Below are positions 11,071-23,800 of a stretch of 64,000 nt of DNA, piece by piece. The stretch's first letter is position 1; every line of letters begins with the position of its first letter. The notes under the pieces were generated by a model that made no database searches, had not been told where the DNA came from, and saw only the letters and a list, made by a program, of their open reading frames with translations. Source of the DNA: Tragulus kanchil (Eukaryota > Chordata > Mammalia > Artiodactyla > Tragulidae); the NCBI GenBank assembly GCA_022376925.1, contig JAIOJX010000025.1, forward strand, positions 99,103,608 to 99,167,607. Reading direction: 5' to 3'. The position numbers and the translations under genes were made by a program.

Positions 11071-12280
11071 TTTATTCTCCTGACGTATTGGACCGCAAGT
11101 GAAAAGCTGCTAATGCCACTTGGAATCAGATCACTGAGATTTTGGTGCTGATTGCACATAGCAGTCTAATCAAACGCCTTATTCAGCCTCTAGGAACTTA
11201 CATATACTTCCCCAGTGGAAACAGTTTCAATATAGTATCTGCTTGTGAGGTGGTGAGTCCCTCACTCCTAAGCGTTTCATGTCTCAGAAGGTAGCAGATT
11301 TCCAGCATGTGTTGCCAGCATCCAGGGGTCCATGCAAGCCTGATTGCTTCCATTTCCATAGATTCCATTCTTCCCCTTTGAGGACAATAGCCAAGATATC
11401 CAAATGCTACATTAGAGGGTAAATGAATTGGGAGCAGAAACAAATCCATGGCCACTAAGGCCCTCAAGGTGAATCTTAGATTGCGAGCAAAGGGAAACAA
11501 AATGTGTCAGACAAATGAAATGAGTGTGTGGTTTTTAATGTTTTTCCAAGTGTTATAGAATGAGCTAACACCGAAGGCTGTGCTTGAGTGTGTGAGGCAA
11601 GGAGGATGTGGGAAATCTTTGTACTTTCTGTCCAGTTTTGCTGTGAACTTAAATTGTTCTGAAAATTAAAGTCTATTTTAAAAAAGAAATACAAAAAACA
11701 AACAAAAATTTCCAAAGCTGGATGTCTTCACTGGCACATTTTACCAAGCTTTTTTTTGAAGGAATAATGTCAAGTACACATAGGCCATTCCAGAAAAAAT
11801 GGAAAGAGAGACTGCTTTTCAAAACTTAGGATAGTAAATTCAGATCATTCATTTTAAAAAACCCTATAATCGCTCATGAACATATATGCAACATCCCTTT
11901 TCAAAGAATGTAATCACTATAGCAACAAATCAAAGGGGTAACACATCATGACCAAGAGGGTTTTATCCCAGGAACTCAGGGTTGCTTTAAATTTTGAAAA
12001 ATCAGTCATTCCAGTTTGACGTATTAACAGATTATTTTAAAAAAGGAAAATAACAACATTTAGATCTCATTTGTGCTGAAAACCCTTGGCAAATTAGAAA
12101 TACAAGGCAACATCTGCAAACTGATAAAGGGCATCATTTAAAAACCTTATAGGTATCATTCTCCTGTATGGTAAAATGCCTTTTATCTGCGTTCACTAGC
12201 AAACCAAGTATGTCCACTCTAAGCGCCCCTTTTTGACATGGTTTAGAATATCCTAGCCAGTGAATTGAGTCTGAAGCAAA

Positions 12281-12435
12281 ACTATATGGCTTCATAAAGA
12301 AAAAACAAAGTCTCTAGCATTAGTTTTTTTTTTTTTGTAGAAAATCTTGAGGAATCATCAAAAAGCCCATTCAAACTAATAATTGGGTTTCTCAAGGTTA
12401 CAATATGCAAATTACTTACTACTCTCATAGTTTTA
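12281..12435. other. No recognisable feature
   Basis: AT-rich spacer between two L1 segments. Confidence 0.4.
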
Positions 12436-14618
12436 CAAGAGAAATGAAATTTTTGTTCACACACAAATTTACGTGCAAATATTCAGTGTAGCTTTTTAAA
12501 TAATAGTCAAAGAGCAGAAAAGAACTCATTGTTCATCAACTATCACCACGGTTAAACAAATGTAGCGGTATGTATAGACAATGGAATATTCTTTCTCAGC
12601 AATAAAATGTACTGAGCTATCAGTACCTATAACAGCTCTCAGAAGCCTCATGCCAAGTGAAAGAATCTAAACCTAAGACTCCCCACTGAAATATTCTTTA
12701 TATGATATTCAAGGAGAAGCAAAATTAAAGTAAATAGAAGTAGATTTGTGGTCAAGACCCAGGGAGAAATTGGCAGTAAGGGTCATGAGGGAACTTTTGG
12801 GGGCAGTAGAATAATTATAATGATAAGTATAGTGTCTACAGGACTGCAAAGATTTGTTAAAACTCTGAATTGTATACTTAACGTCAGTTTTATTTCTTAT
12901 GAATTATACTCCTGTAAATCTGCCTAAAATATGATATGACTCTATCTTCAGATAGCTCATAATTATACCAACAGAGTGTCACCAAGGATATCTTTTAGTA
13001 ATGGATTCAGAGTTGCCTGCTGATCAGTGGATGAAAGTACCCCCACCCAGAAAAAAGCTTAATATTATTAATAGAAAACAACTGTTGAAAGATTATGCAG
13101 GAACATAGACACATAAGGAGCTCAGTAAATCCTAGCCAAAAGTTTAAATCTTCCATTATAAGTGAACTTGAACCAAACTGCAGCACTTGTTAGTAATTTT
13201 AATGGTGGTAACAGATTTCATATGTGTATGCTTTACAGCTTTGAAAGCAAATTAGAATCCCTTACTGTATTACCTGAAAGATTTAAGACCTGAGACATGT
13301 TCTGACCATGAGAGCAAGAAAAGTCATGGGTATAAATAGGCATTATTGAAACTTGGAACTAGAATGCAAAATAACTTCCGTCTTTACAGCCATTCTACTA
13401 GCCTGCCTGCTTCTTCTACTTCTGCTTTCTGAGAATCTCATTTTGGACATCCTGCATTCCAACTCACTGAGGTTGGATTTGATTTGACTATGTGAATCAT
13501 TCTTCAAGATGATTTTACGGGCGTGCTTCTTCAGTTTCAAGAGAAATGAAATTTTTGTTCACACACAAATTTACGTGCAAATATTCAGTGTAGCTTTTTA
13601 AATAATAGTCAAAGAGCAGAAAAGAACTCATTGTTCATCAACTATCACCACGGTTAAACAAATGTAGCGGTATGTATAGACAATGGAATATTCTTTCTCA
13701 GCAATAAAATGTACTGAGCTATCAGTACCTATAACAGCTCTCAGAAGCCTCATGCCAAGTGAAAGAATCTAAACCTAAGACTCCCCACTGAAATATTCTT
13801 TATATGATATTCAAGGAGAAGCAAAATTAAAGTAAATAGAAGTAGATTTGTGGTCAAGACCCAGGGAGAAATTGGCAGTAAGGGTCATGAGGGAACTTTT
13901 GGGGGCAGTAGAATAATTATAATGATAAGTATAGTGTCTACAGGACTGCAAAGATTTGTTAAAACTCTGAATTGTATACTTAACGTCAGTTTTATTTCTT
14001 ATGAATTATACTCCTGTAAATCTGCCTAAAATATGATATGACTCTATCTTCAGATAGCTCATAATTATACCAACAGAGTGTCACCAAGGATATCTTTTAG
14101 TAATGGATTCAGAGTTGCCTGCTGATCAGTGGATGAAAGTACCCCCACCCAGAAAAAAGCTTAATATTATTAATAGAAAACAACTGTTGAAAGATTATGC
14201 AGGAACATAGACACATAAGGAGCTCAGTAAATCCTAGCCAAAAGTTTAAATCTTCCATTATAAGTGAACTTGAACCAAACTGCAGCACTTGTTAGTAATT
14301 TTAATGGTGGTAACAGATTTCATATGTGTATGCTTTACAGCTTTGAAAGCAAATTAGAATCCCTTACTGTATTACCTGAAAGATTTAAGACCTGAGACAT
14401 GTTCTGACCATGAGAGCAAGAAAAGTCATGGGTATAAATAGGCATTATTGAAACTTGGAACTAGAATGCAAAATAACTTCCCACGTCTTTACAGCCATTC
14501 TACTAGCCTGCCTGCTTCTTCTACTTCTGCTTTCTGAGAATCTCATTTTGGACATCCTGCATTCCAACTCACTGAGGTTGGATTTGATTTGACTGTGTGA
14601 ATCATTCTTCAAGATGAT
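12436..14618. repeat. Near-identical direct duplication, unit 1102 bp (D4)
   Basis: Copy 1 is 12436-13513 and copy 2 is 13538-14618, with 24 bp of filler containing 'acgggcgtgcttcttcag'. Differences include an additional 3 bp in copy 2 ('cttcccacgtc' versus 'cttccgtc') and one A/G substitution ('gactatgtg' versus 'gactgtgtg'). Confidence 0.93.
12480..12935 (+). mobile_element. L1 3' UTR segment (copy at 13582-14037)
   Basis: Motifs in order: 'caatggaatattctttctcag', 'catgccaagtgaaagaatc', 'tttatatgatattcaagg', 'gtcaagacccagggag', 'ctgaattgtatacttaacg'. This is the usual L1M 3' region layout. It is an ancient copy and is duplicated by D4. Confidence 0.72.
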
Positions 14619-15127
14619 GGGTGTCCACTGAGAAGATTTGTTGTATCAGATCAGTTCATTGTCCAGGGTAAGGAGTTGTTTCGAGGACAAGTAGGGGCTG
14701 GTCTGGATTGGTGTAATGAAATCACTGGGCACCAGCACAATGATGGCAATATGTTCAAGGCTGTTTTGATCAGAAGTAGCTGTGGCCTGACTGCCATTTT
14801 AAGATATAAAACCTCTTTAGTATATCATTTAATCTCATCTCTATAACAAACATATGTCAACTTTTCTTTATATTGATGAGTCTTTGCAGTTCCTTGTCTG
14901 GTGAGTAGCTCTCGGTAGGTACTCAGTAAATATTTGTTGAAAGAATTCATGAAGAAATTAATAAATGGATTGACGGAGAGATGATTAAATCATTGAGGTT
15001 CACAGAAGTTAGGTAACTTGGCCAAGATCAGAGGGCCTGACTACATTAAAGGAAACCTGTGGTACAATGAGCAATTAATCATGCAGGCTTTGCGTTCAGA
15101 TCTGGACCTTAACTTGTTTATCTTCAG
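14619..15127 (+). other. Mostly unique sequence with a small L2 3'-end relic
   Basis: 'ctcggtaggtactcagtaaatatttgttga' at about 14911-14940 is the characteristic L2 3' end. 'gttaggtaacttggccaag' near 15008 resembles a MIR core. Nothing else is recognised. Confidence 0.45.
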
Positions 15128-17278
15128 TTTGTTCATATGTGAAATCAAGGCAATGATTGCACTTACATATCAGGGTCTTAAAAAAAAAACACTAAGTGGA
15201 AAATATTTGCCAGGGGCTTGCTGTTGTGGTTTAGTCTCTTAAATTGTGTCTGTTTGTGACACCTTGGACTTCCCTGTCTTTTACTATCTCCTGGAGTTAG
15301 CTCAGGTTCATGTCCCTGGAGTTGGTGATGCTATCTAACCATCACACCCTCTGTCATCTCCTTCTCCTTTTGCCTTCAGTCTTTCCCAACACAAGGTCTT
15401 TTCCAGTGAGTAGGCTCTTCACATCAAGGGGGGGGGGGGGCAAAATATTGCAACGTTAACATCAAGCCTTCCAATGAAGATTCAGGGTGATTGCCTTTAG
15501 GATTGACTGGTTTGATCTCCTTACAGTCTAGGGGACTTCCAAAGTCTTCCCCAGCACTACAGTTTGAAAGCATCAATTTTTCGGCACTCAGCATTTCCTA
15601 TGGTCCAGCTCTCACATCCGTACATGACTACTGGAAAAACCACACTTTTGACTATATGGACCTTTGTCAGCAAAGTGATGTCTCTTATTTTTTAATATGC
15701 TCTCTAGGCTTGTAATGGCTTTACTTCCAAGGAGCATGCATCTTTTAATTTCCTGGCTGCAGTCACCGACTGCAGTGATTTGGGGGCCCAAGAAAAGAAA
15801 ATCTGACACTGCTTCAACTTTTCCCATTTTATTAATATTTTCCATGAAGTGATGAGACTGGATACCATGATCTGAGTCTTTCTAATACTGAGTTTTAATC
15901 CAGGTCCTTAGGAACTACCAATTAAGATTTAAGATCTCTGATTTTGATTTATGTCACTCATGTCAGTCCATCATGCCTGTGAAATAACTGTTCATTTTGT
16001 AGTGTAAAAGAACAAAATGAACATAGTTTTCATCTTAGTAGAAATAAAACCATGAACCATGAACCATGTTCATCTTCCTTCTGAAAATTCTACTTATTAC
16101 TATATGTCTATTTGTGTGTCCTTTTGTGATGTATTTGGTCACAATTGGATAATACATCTTCTCAAATTTAGTAAAATCTAATTTATCTAGAAACTACTCT
16201 TCACTTTGTTCATATGTGAAATCAAGGCAATGATTGCACTTACATATCAGGGTCTTAAAAAACACTAAGTGGAAAATATTTGCCAGGGGCTTGCTGTTGT
16301 GGTTTAGTCTCTTAAATTGTGTCTGTTTGTGACACCTTGGACTTCCCTGTCTTTTACTATCTCCTGGAGTTAGCTCAGGTTCATGTCCCTGGAGTTGGTG
16401 ATGCTATCTAACCATCACACCCTCTGTCATCTCCTTCTCCTTTTGCCTTCAGTCTTTCCCAACACAAGGTCTTTTCCAGTGAGTAGGCTCTTCACATCAA
16501 GGGGGGGGGGGGGGCAAAATATTGCAACGTTAACATCAAGCCTTCCAATGAAGATTCAGGGTGATTGCCTTTAGGATTGACTGGTTTGATCTCCTTACAG
16601 TCTAGGGGACTTCCAAAGTCTTCCCCAGCACTACAGTTTGAAAGCATCAATTTTTCGGCACTCAGCATTTCCTATGGTCCAGCTCTCACATCCGTACATG
16701 ACTACTGGAAAAACCACACTTTTGACTATATGGACCTTTGTCAGCAAAGTGATGTCTCTTATTTTTTAATATGCTCTCTAGGCTTGTAATGGCTTTACTT
16801 CCAAGGAGCATGCATCTTTTAATTTCCTGGCTGCAGTCACCGACTGCAGTGATTTGGGGGCCCAAGAAAAGAAAATCTGACACTGCTTCAACTTTTCCCA
16901 TTTTATTAATATTTTCCATGAAGTGATGAGACTGGATACCATGATCTGAGTCTTTCTAATACTGAGTTTTAATCCAGGTCCTTAGGAACTACCAATTAAG
17001 ATTTAAGATCTCTGATTTTGATTTATGTCACTCATGTCAGTCCATCATGCCTGTGAAATAACTGTTCATTTTGTAGTGTAAAAGAACAAAATGAACATAG
17101 TTTTCATCTTAGTAGAAATAAAACCATGAACCATGAACCATGTTCATCTTCCTTCTGAAAATTCTACTTATTACTATATGTCTATTTGTGTGTCCTTTTG
17201 TGATGTATTTGGTCACAATTGGATAATACATCTTCTCAAATTTAGTAAAATCTAATTTATCTAGAAACTACTCTTCAC
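15128..17278. repeat. Near-identical direct duplication, unit 1077 bp (D5)
   Basis: Copy 1 is 15128-16204 and copy 2 is 16205-17278, with no filler. Differences are homopolymeric: an A-run of 10 versus 6 after 'ggtctt', and a G-run of 13 versus 14 at 15428 and 16501. Confidence 0.93.
15222..15905 (-). mobile_element. BovB (RTE) LINE fragment (copy at 16294-16979)
   Basis: The complement of BovB runs through 'ctcctggagttagctcaggt', 'aatgaagattcagggtgat', 'ggtttgatctccttacagtc', 'tcacatccgtacatgacta', 'catgcatcttttaatttcctgg' and 'ctgcagtgatttggggg'. Longer than the copies at 3-4 kb. The ORFs on either strand are remnants and not functional. Confidence 0.9.
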
Positions 17279-18217
17279 TTACTTTCAGCTCTGGCCAAAG
17301 ACCAGAAAGGAAAAAGTATATATAAGAGTACTTTGAACTCCCTCCAAATAAATACCATAATATGTATGATGCTTGTATAAGTGTATAAAGACTCACATAT
17401 TTGATTCACAGGAGAATAATTTGAGGTTTACTGAAAGTCATTGACTCCTTTTTACTATAATTCTGTTAAGCTGAATTTTCTGATTTTCCCATACAGTGTC
17501 AATTGAAATTAGCCAATTAAAAAAAGGCAAGAAAAGTGATGACAGTAGTAATTATTTTTTTCACAGGCTTTACTCTTCACTAACCACAATAATACCAGGT
17601 TTGTGGCTTCATCTCCAATGTAAATATCATACATAGTAAATCTGTTTCTTTGATAAATGTTTGTGTTGGTGTTAAATAATGCATATCTTTACAAAATATC
17701 CCAAACATAAATAGCACAGAAAGTATCTCTTCACTAAGCAATGTTTGAAGCTTTACAAATAGAATCAAACTTACTGAAATATGGATAATGAAGAGCCTGT
17801 GATAGAAGAAACTAGAAGTACAATGTACAAACCTAATTTATCCATTTTTAAACAAAGTATTTTTAAAAATTTGTTCTTGAGTTCTCAGACTAAAATTTAT
17901 TAAGAAATATTTCTATGTATCATACGAACATATCTCTCCTTAACAGATACTGAGATAGATTCATACCAGGTATAGTCTGAAAATGTGAAAATATAAATGT
18001 TTAAGAAGATAGTCTGGGACCACAATAACAGAGATGTCTGATGGAGATGTCCGATTGTGGATAGTACATCATGACCTATCTTGTATGCAGACAGCTTTAA
18101 GTAATTGGTTTTAACAATAATTGGAGGTATTAAAAGGTAGCATGATCTCAATATTGAAGCCCATTTAGATGAATGCACAGAGTATTTGTTATAGTTTTAG
18201 CTTCCCAGTCTCATTTT
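17279..18217. other. AT-rich sequence, nothing recognised
   Basis: No repeat family, RNA gene or convincing ORF seen. Confidence 0.4.
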
Positions 18218-18535
18218 TTAAATTATTTTTATTGCAGTGGAATTGATTTGCAATACTGTGTTAATTTCTGCTGTACAGCAAAGTGAATCAGTTATACATA
18301 TATCTTAGATTCTATCCTCATGTAGGTCACTATAGGGTACTGAGTAGAGTTCTATACAGGAGGTTCTTATTAGTTATCTATTATATATATAATTGTATAG
18401 AAATGTCAGTCTCAATCTCCCAATGTATCCTTCCCCTAATTCCCCCTTTGTCACCATGAGTGTTTTTTCCTACGTCTCTGACTCTATTTCTGTTTTGTAA
18501 ATAGGTTCATTCCAGTCTCTTGTATACTTTTGCTT
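18218..18535 (-). mobile_element. Cetartiodactyl L1 3' UTR fragment
   Basis: The forward strand is the complement of the L1 3' end: 'ctgctgtacagcaaagtgaa', 'tactgagtagagttctatac', 'ttattagttatctattatat', 'caatctcccaatgtatcc'. The same family occurs at 59247 and, on the opposite strand, at 51694. Confidence 0.75.
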
Positions 18536-18838
18536 TAGGAGAAAGAAGTGTGTCTTGGTGGAGGCAGGTGTGCCTTTTGTGGTGTGGTCATTAGTGTTTT
18601 CTTATTATTTCCAGCTCTCTGCCCTACAAGATAGGATTTCTTGACTGCCTTCTGGTAAAGGGGGTCCATTACTACTTCTGGGTAGTCAACTGTGAGCAGC
18701 ACTGAGGACAATTTCTGAGTCAGATCATCTCATTGCTGGTGTGAGATTCACTAGAGCTGTTTTTCTTTTTATTTTTTTGTCACAAGACCCATTTAAATAG
18801 TCTTAGAAAATTTTGACATTTATAAAAAGATTTGGTAT

Positions 18839-19035
18839 GGGCTTCTCTGGTGGCTCAGATGGTAAAAGAACCTACCAGCAGTGCAGGAGACTCAGGTTCA
18901 ATCCCTGGTTCAGGAAGATCTTTTGGAAAAGGGAATGACCACACATTTCACTCTGTGGCTAGAGAATTCCATGGACAGAGAAGCCTGAAAGGCTATAGTC
19001 CATGGGATCGCAAGGAGTTAGACACAACTGAAAGA
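18839..19035 (+). mobile_element. Bov-tA SINE
   Basis: It starts 'gggcttctctggtggctcag', passes 'caggttcaatccctgg' (B box) and ends 'gttagacacaactgaaaga'. Typical order for Bov-tA, moderately diverged. Confidence 0.9.
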
Positions 19036-19045
19036 CTTTCACAAA

Positions 19046-19140
19046 AATTATATATATGTATATATTTATATATATATTTATATACACACACATATATATA
19101 TGTTTGCATATATAGTACATGTGGTATATATATAAATATG
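19046..19140. repeat. TA/CA-rich microsatellite
   Basis: Irregular 'tatata', 'atgtatat' and 'cacaca' runs directly follow the Bov-tA at 18839, a common site for tail-derived microsatellites. Confidence 0.8.
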
Positions 19141-19290
19141 GTGGTGGTTTAGTTGCTAGGTCCTGTATGACTCTTGCAACCCCATGGACTGTAGCCCATC
19201 ATGCTCCTCTACCCATGGGATTTCTCAGACAAGAATACTGCAGCGGGTTGCCACTTTCTTCTCCAGGGGATCTTCCCTGACCAGGGATAA
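19141..19290 (-). mobile_element. Bov-tA SINE, partial, opposite orientation
   Basis: It reads 'gtggtggtttagttgctagg' to 'ccaggggatcttccctgacc', the complement of Bov-tA, missing part of the tRNA head. With the copy at 18839 it forms an inverted pair. Confidence 0.85.
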
Positions 19291-19879
19291 GGATGGTAGA
19301 GATATACCTAAATATACACACACACTAAAGAAGTAAAAATGATAGTATTGCTTTACATTTTTGGAAATCTTACTTTGTTTCAAAAGAAGACAGATGTTTA
19401 TATCAACTTTTGTATTCAGTCTGTTGAAATATCACAATGTCATTATCACAGTGTCACAATGTCGCCTCTGGAAAATTCCACTGTGCAAAAGTGGAATTAG
19501 TAAGAAAATAAGAGTGCAAAAGGAAAATAACTAGGCACAGCAGACAAAGAGGAGGCAGAAGACATATGGCAACATGAGAAGGTATCCATGTGCCCTTGAT
19601 GGTTCTGAGAAGTGGGATCCCATCTGCAGGGTTCAGAGGGAGGCCTCCAGGAGCCATGGGAGGCCCCAGCTGACACAGCGAGAATGAGAAACCCCAGTCC
19701 TAAAACTGCATGCAAGTGAATTCTGCCAGTAACCTGAATAAGCCTGGAAGTTCATTCCCCTCTCATGCCAGCAGTATGGAATTCAGCTCTGTTGACACCA
19801 TGATTTTGACCCTGAGAGACTTCATTGCACTTTAAAGTTTGAGTTATTTTAAGTTACCACCTCCCCCCCCCTCCCCGCA
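19291..19879. other. No recognisable feature
   Basis: Apparently unique sequence. A C-rich run lies at about 19861-19875. ORFs at 19454-19715 on the minus strand show no family I know. Confidence 0.4.
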
Positions 19880-20125
19880 ATCAATGAATGTAATTCATCA
19901 TAGTAGCAAACTAAAAAGAAAGACCATATGTTCATCTCTATACTCATAGAAAAAACACTTGACAAAATCTAACATCCTTTCCTGATAAATTCATGAAAGT
20001 AAGAAGCAAAAGGAATTTCCTCAAGTCAATGCATGAAGCTTATGAAAAATCCATGTAGAACATCATACTTTCTACCCAAAGACTGAATGCAAAGACCATT
20101 GATTTGATACCAAAATCACAGTCCC
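19880..20125 (+). mobile_element. L1 ORF2 fragment, left part
   Basis: The L1 reverse-transcriptase region is recognisable in 'accatatgttcatctctata', 'cttgacaaaatctaacatcc' and 'aaggaatttcctcaag'. It is interrupted by a SINE at 20126 and resumes at 20460. Confidence 0.7.
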
Positions 20126-20446
20126 GGGCTTCCCTGGTGGTCCAGTGGGTAAGGACACCGCCTTGCAGTGCAAGGGGCGCCAGTTCAATCCCTGGCCTGG
20201 AAAGATCCCATGTGCCGCCGAGCAGCTAGACCAATGTGTCCAATTACGGAGCTGGAGCTCTAGAGCGCATGCGCCCAGAGCCGGTGCCCTGCGACAACAG
20301 AGGCCACCGCGATGGGAGGCCCACACGGGCCAAAGAACAAAGATGGATGAAAATAGACAAATGAAAGACCAATAGAAGTAGCCCGCCAGCTCCCCTCCCT
20401 CCCCACCCCCCCAAAAATAAATAAATAAATAAATCTTTAAAAAAAA
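20126..20446 (+). mobile_element. CHR-like SINE inserted in L1
   Basis: Complete element from 'gggcttccctggtggtccag' to an 'aaataaataaataaat' tail. The flanks 'aaaatcacagtccc' and 'aaaatcgtagtccc' form a 14-bp target duplication with two mismatches. The long minus-strand ORF (20072-20563) that crosses it is a by-product. Confidence 0.92.
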
Positions 20447-20459
20447 AAATCGTAGTCCC

Positions 20460-20680
20460 AAAAGACCAATTGAAATCCTTGACTGTATTAAAATGTAAAA
20501 CTTATAGTCTTTAAGTGGCACTGTTAAGAGAATGAAAAAATAAGCCACAAGCCAGGGGAGCATATTTGCAGATCTTATATTTGATAATGGACTTGGATCT
20601 AGAATGAAAAATTCACAAAATTCAAAAATAAGAAAACAAATTACCCAATGAAAGATAATTTGAAATACATTTAGGTCACA
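20460..20680 (+). mobile_element. L1 ORF2 fragment, right part
   Basis: It continues the L1 broken by the SINE: 'aaagaccaattgaaatcc', 'ggagcatatttgcag', 'ataatggacttggatctag', 'attacccaatgaaagat'. Confidence 0.65.
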
Positions 20681-21164
20681 GAGACAATATTTGTGACCCC
20701 ATGGACAGTTAGCATTAAAGATATTGTGGAAATAAGGGCCAAATGAATGTTTTTGAAAGTGTGGTTAGTTAGTTTATGATAGCTTGAACTTTATAATGCC
20801 TATTCTTGGTCTCCTCATCTTTTTAAAAAATTTATTTAGTTTTAATTGGTCTCCTTTAAAGTTTATATGTGTGTGTATGTACATGTGTATGTGTGTGGTG
20901 GGTAGGTATTAATACTTACCTTGCAAGAATATGATAATCAAATGAGGTCATTTCTGTGCCTATAATTTATAACAGTAAATTGTTGTAAAGAGGTGTTATT
21001 ACCAGCATTAATATATTTTAATTATTATTATGGAGTATTATCAATATATTATTGTGACTATTATTATTATTGTAGATGAGTTGCTATATCAAACAGAAAC
21101 AAAAAATAGGCAAATAACATCATAATATTATTACAAAAATCGTTTGAGCTTGCAGATCCCCAGG
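20681..21164. other. AT-rich sequence with short TG microsatellite
   Basis: A TG-rich run lies at about 20865-20900. Several 'attatt' runs lie at 21010-21075. No other feature seen. Confidence 0.5.
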
Positions 21165-21402
21165 ATTCCCTGGACTCCACTTGATAAGCATCATTCTATG
21201 ACTGCTTTTCACTGACATGGCAACTGGATCATGGGGCCGTCTTCATGTGGGTGAATACAGCATGTAGCAGTGTCCTTGGCTGATGAAGGACAATGGGGGT
21301 TTTAAAGAGAGTGAGAAATAAAGTTTCTTTCTGTTTTTGCCACTGAGATTTTGTGAATGCTTTGTTATAGCATAATCTAGCTCATTCTAATTAGTACACT
21401 TT
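21165..21402 (+). mobile_element. MLT1-type (ERVL-MaLR) LTR relic
   Basis: The end 'gagattttgtgaatgctttgt' through 'ctaattagtaca' resembles the conserved 3' end of MLT1 LTRs, and 'gagaaataaagtttctttct' has the polyadenylation signal. Diverged. Confidence 0.45.
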
Positions 21403-21561
21403 CCCAGACAGAACTGGAAAGATCCAGACACTCACTTTGTTGAAGCTTTAACCTCCAGAGGGGTGAGCACAGGCTTTATTTGCAGCCTTTGATATTCCTA
21501 TCTGGTATTTAGAGTCTCTTAATAAAACAGATGTTAAGGAGGAGGTATACATAAGAGTTTA

Positions 21562-23800
21562 TTCCAATGGGAAACTGGCAGAGACCCATGGAAGTAAAGC
21601 TGCCGGCGCCTGCTGCCTTGTTTACTCCTCATTGTTCCGCTGTGGACAGATACTGATGGATGTCTGACTTATTTTGACAAAACTGAGTATCTTCTTCCCT
21701 CCTTATGAGCCTGGTTCACCAGTCTTCTTGTACATTTCCTCCCTGCTTAAATTGCCCAGAATACTATCAGCTAGCTTTACACAATCAAATAAATGAGGTT
21801 TTGCTCTCTCAGAAGTTAGGATTCAAAACTCTCCACGGGTCTCCAGACTTCTTTGATCATATTCCAGTTCAGGAAAAAAGGTGAGCCTGTAAGCCCAATA
21901 TATCTCTCCCTGCCAGAGACTTAGATCATTTTTATAGATTAGACAAATCTTACTTGATCAGAATTCATTATTCCAGAATTTAAACTCACTATTCTAATTA
22001 AATACAAAGGCAGCTATCTTACTGAAATGCAGAATTTGGGGGTAAGTAATATTTGAAGAGGAAAGCTGTGATGCATTGAATAATTGGTCCTATTGATCTT
22101 ATCTTCACCAGTGAACATCTTTAAACATAAAATAATAACATAGTTTTGACAACTACTGCTACAGAATTTTCACAGAATTTTGTAGGCTAATTGCTCTGAA
22201 CTATAGGAGAAATAATACAGAGATAGTACTAGCGTGCAAGTTATATAGACTTTGATATCATCTGACAGAGGGGTTCCAGGGCATAGATTGAGTTTCTAAA
22301 ACCACCCAGCAGGTTGAGTTGAAAAGTCTTTTGAAAAATACATCACAAATTCACTATGGCACTATAGTGTTCTGCATTGAAGAATGAACTAGTCTAGGCT
22401 TTTGTCCTATTCTCCATCTAGAATCTGTGCCTCTTTAGTTGACAGTTTTTAATTAAAATGTATTAAAATGAAGCATAATTAAAAACAACTTTGAAAATAT
22501 CAGCTCATTATTTTCAAGCTCATAATTGTTGAACATTTTGAAAACAATGTATTATAGTTTTAGTATATACTAAGTTAATTGCACCAATTCTAAAATACCT
22601 TTAAAACCTGCTTTTGGTTTTGTTATTTTGTTGAAAAAGACTGAAACTCATCATTTAAGTATATGCTAAGAAATTCCTACTGTTTTTCCAATGGGAAACT
22701 GGCAGAGACCCATGGAAGTAAAGCTGCCGGCGCCTGCTGCCTTGTTTACTCCTCATTGTTCCGCTGTGGACAGATACTGATGGATGTCTGACTTATTTTG
22801 ACAAAACTGAGTATCTTCTTCCCTCCTTATGAGCCTGGTTCACCAGTCTTCTTGTACATTTCCTCCCTGCTTAAATTGCCCAGAATACTATCAGCTAGCT
22901 TTACACAATCAAATAAATGAGGTTTTGCTCTCTCAGAAGTTAGGATTCAAAACTCTCCACGGGTCTCCAGACTTCTTTGATCATATTCCAGTTCAGGAAA
23001 AAAGGTGAGCCTGTAAGCCCAATATATCTCTCCCTGCCAGAGACTTAGATCATTTTTATAGATTAGACAAATCTTACTTGATCAGAATTCATTATTCCAG
23101 AATTTAAACTCACTATTCTAATTAAATACAAAGGCAGCTATCTTACTGAAATGCAGAATTTGGGGGTAAGTAATATTTGAAGAGGAAAGCTGTGATGCAT
23201 TGAATAATTGGTCCTATTGATCTTATCTTCACCAGTGAACATCTTTAAACATAAAATAATAACATAGTTTTGACAACTACTGCTACAGAATTTTCACAGA
23301 ATTTTGTAGGCTAATTGCTCTGAACTATAGGAGAAATAATACAGAGATAGTACTAGCGTGCAAGTTATATAGACTTTGATATCATCTGACAGAGGGGTTC
23401 CAGGGCATAGATTGAGTTTCTAAAACCACCCAGCAGGTTGAGTTGAAAAGTCTTTTGAAAAATACATCACAAATTCACTATGGCACTATAGTGTTCTGCA
23501 TTGAAGAATGAACTAGTCTAGGCTTTTGTCCTATTCTCCATCTAGAATCTGTGCCTCTTTAGTTGACAGTTTTTAATTAAAATGTATTAAAATGAAGCAT
23601 AATTAAAAACAACTTTGAAAATATCAGCTCATTATTTTCAAGCTCATAATTGTTGAACATTTTGAAAACAATGTATTATAGTTTTAGTATATACTAAGTT
23701 AATTGCACCAATTCTAAAATACCTTTAAAACCTGCTTTTGGTTTTGTTATTTTGTTGAAAAAGACTGAAACTCATCATTTAAGTATATGCTAAGAAATTC
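21562..23800. repeat. Near-identical direct duplication, unit 1124 bp (D6)
   Basis: Copy 1 is 21562-22676 and copy 2 is 22686-23800, with 9 bp of filler ('ctactgttt'). I see no sequence difference between copies. The content has no repeat family or gene that I recognise. Confidence 0.93.

Larger units (their letters stand above)
9981..12186. repeat. Near-identical direct duplication, unit 1110 bp (D3)
   Basis: Copy 1 is 9981-11075 and copy 2 is 11091-12186, with 15 bp of filler. The extra AA in 'cagaaaaaatgg' (copy 2) versus 'cagaaaaatgg' is a homopolymer difference. D3 overlaps D2, so the segment at 9981-10303 occurs three times (also near 8875-9195 and at 11091-11413). Confidence 0.93.

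Noticed and set aside
20072..20563. 163-residue minus-strand open frame, the longest in the window
   Set aside because: It is composed of SINE and L1 sequence read in an arbitrary frame.
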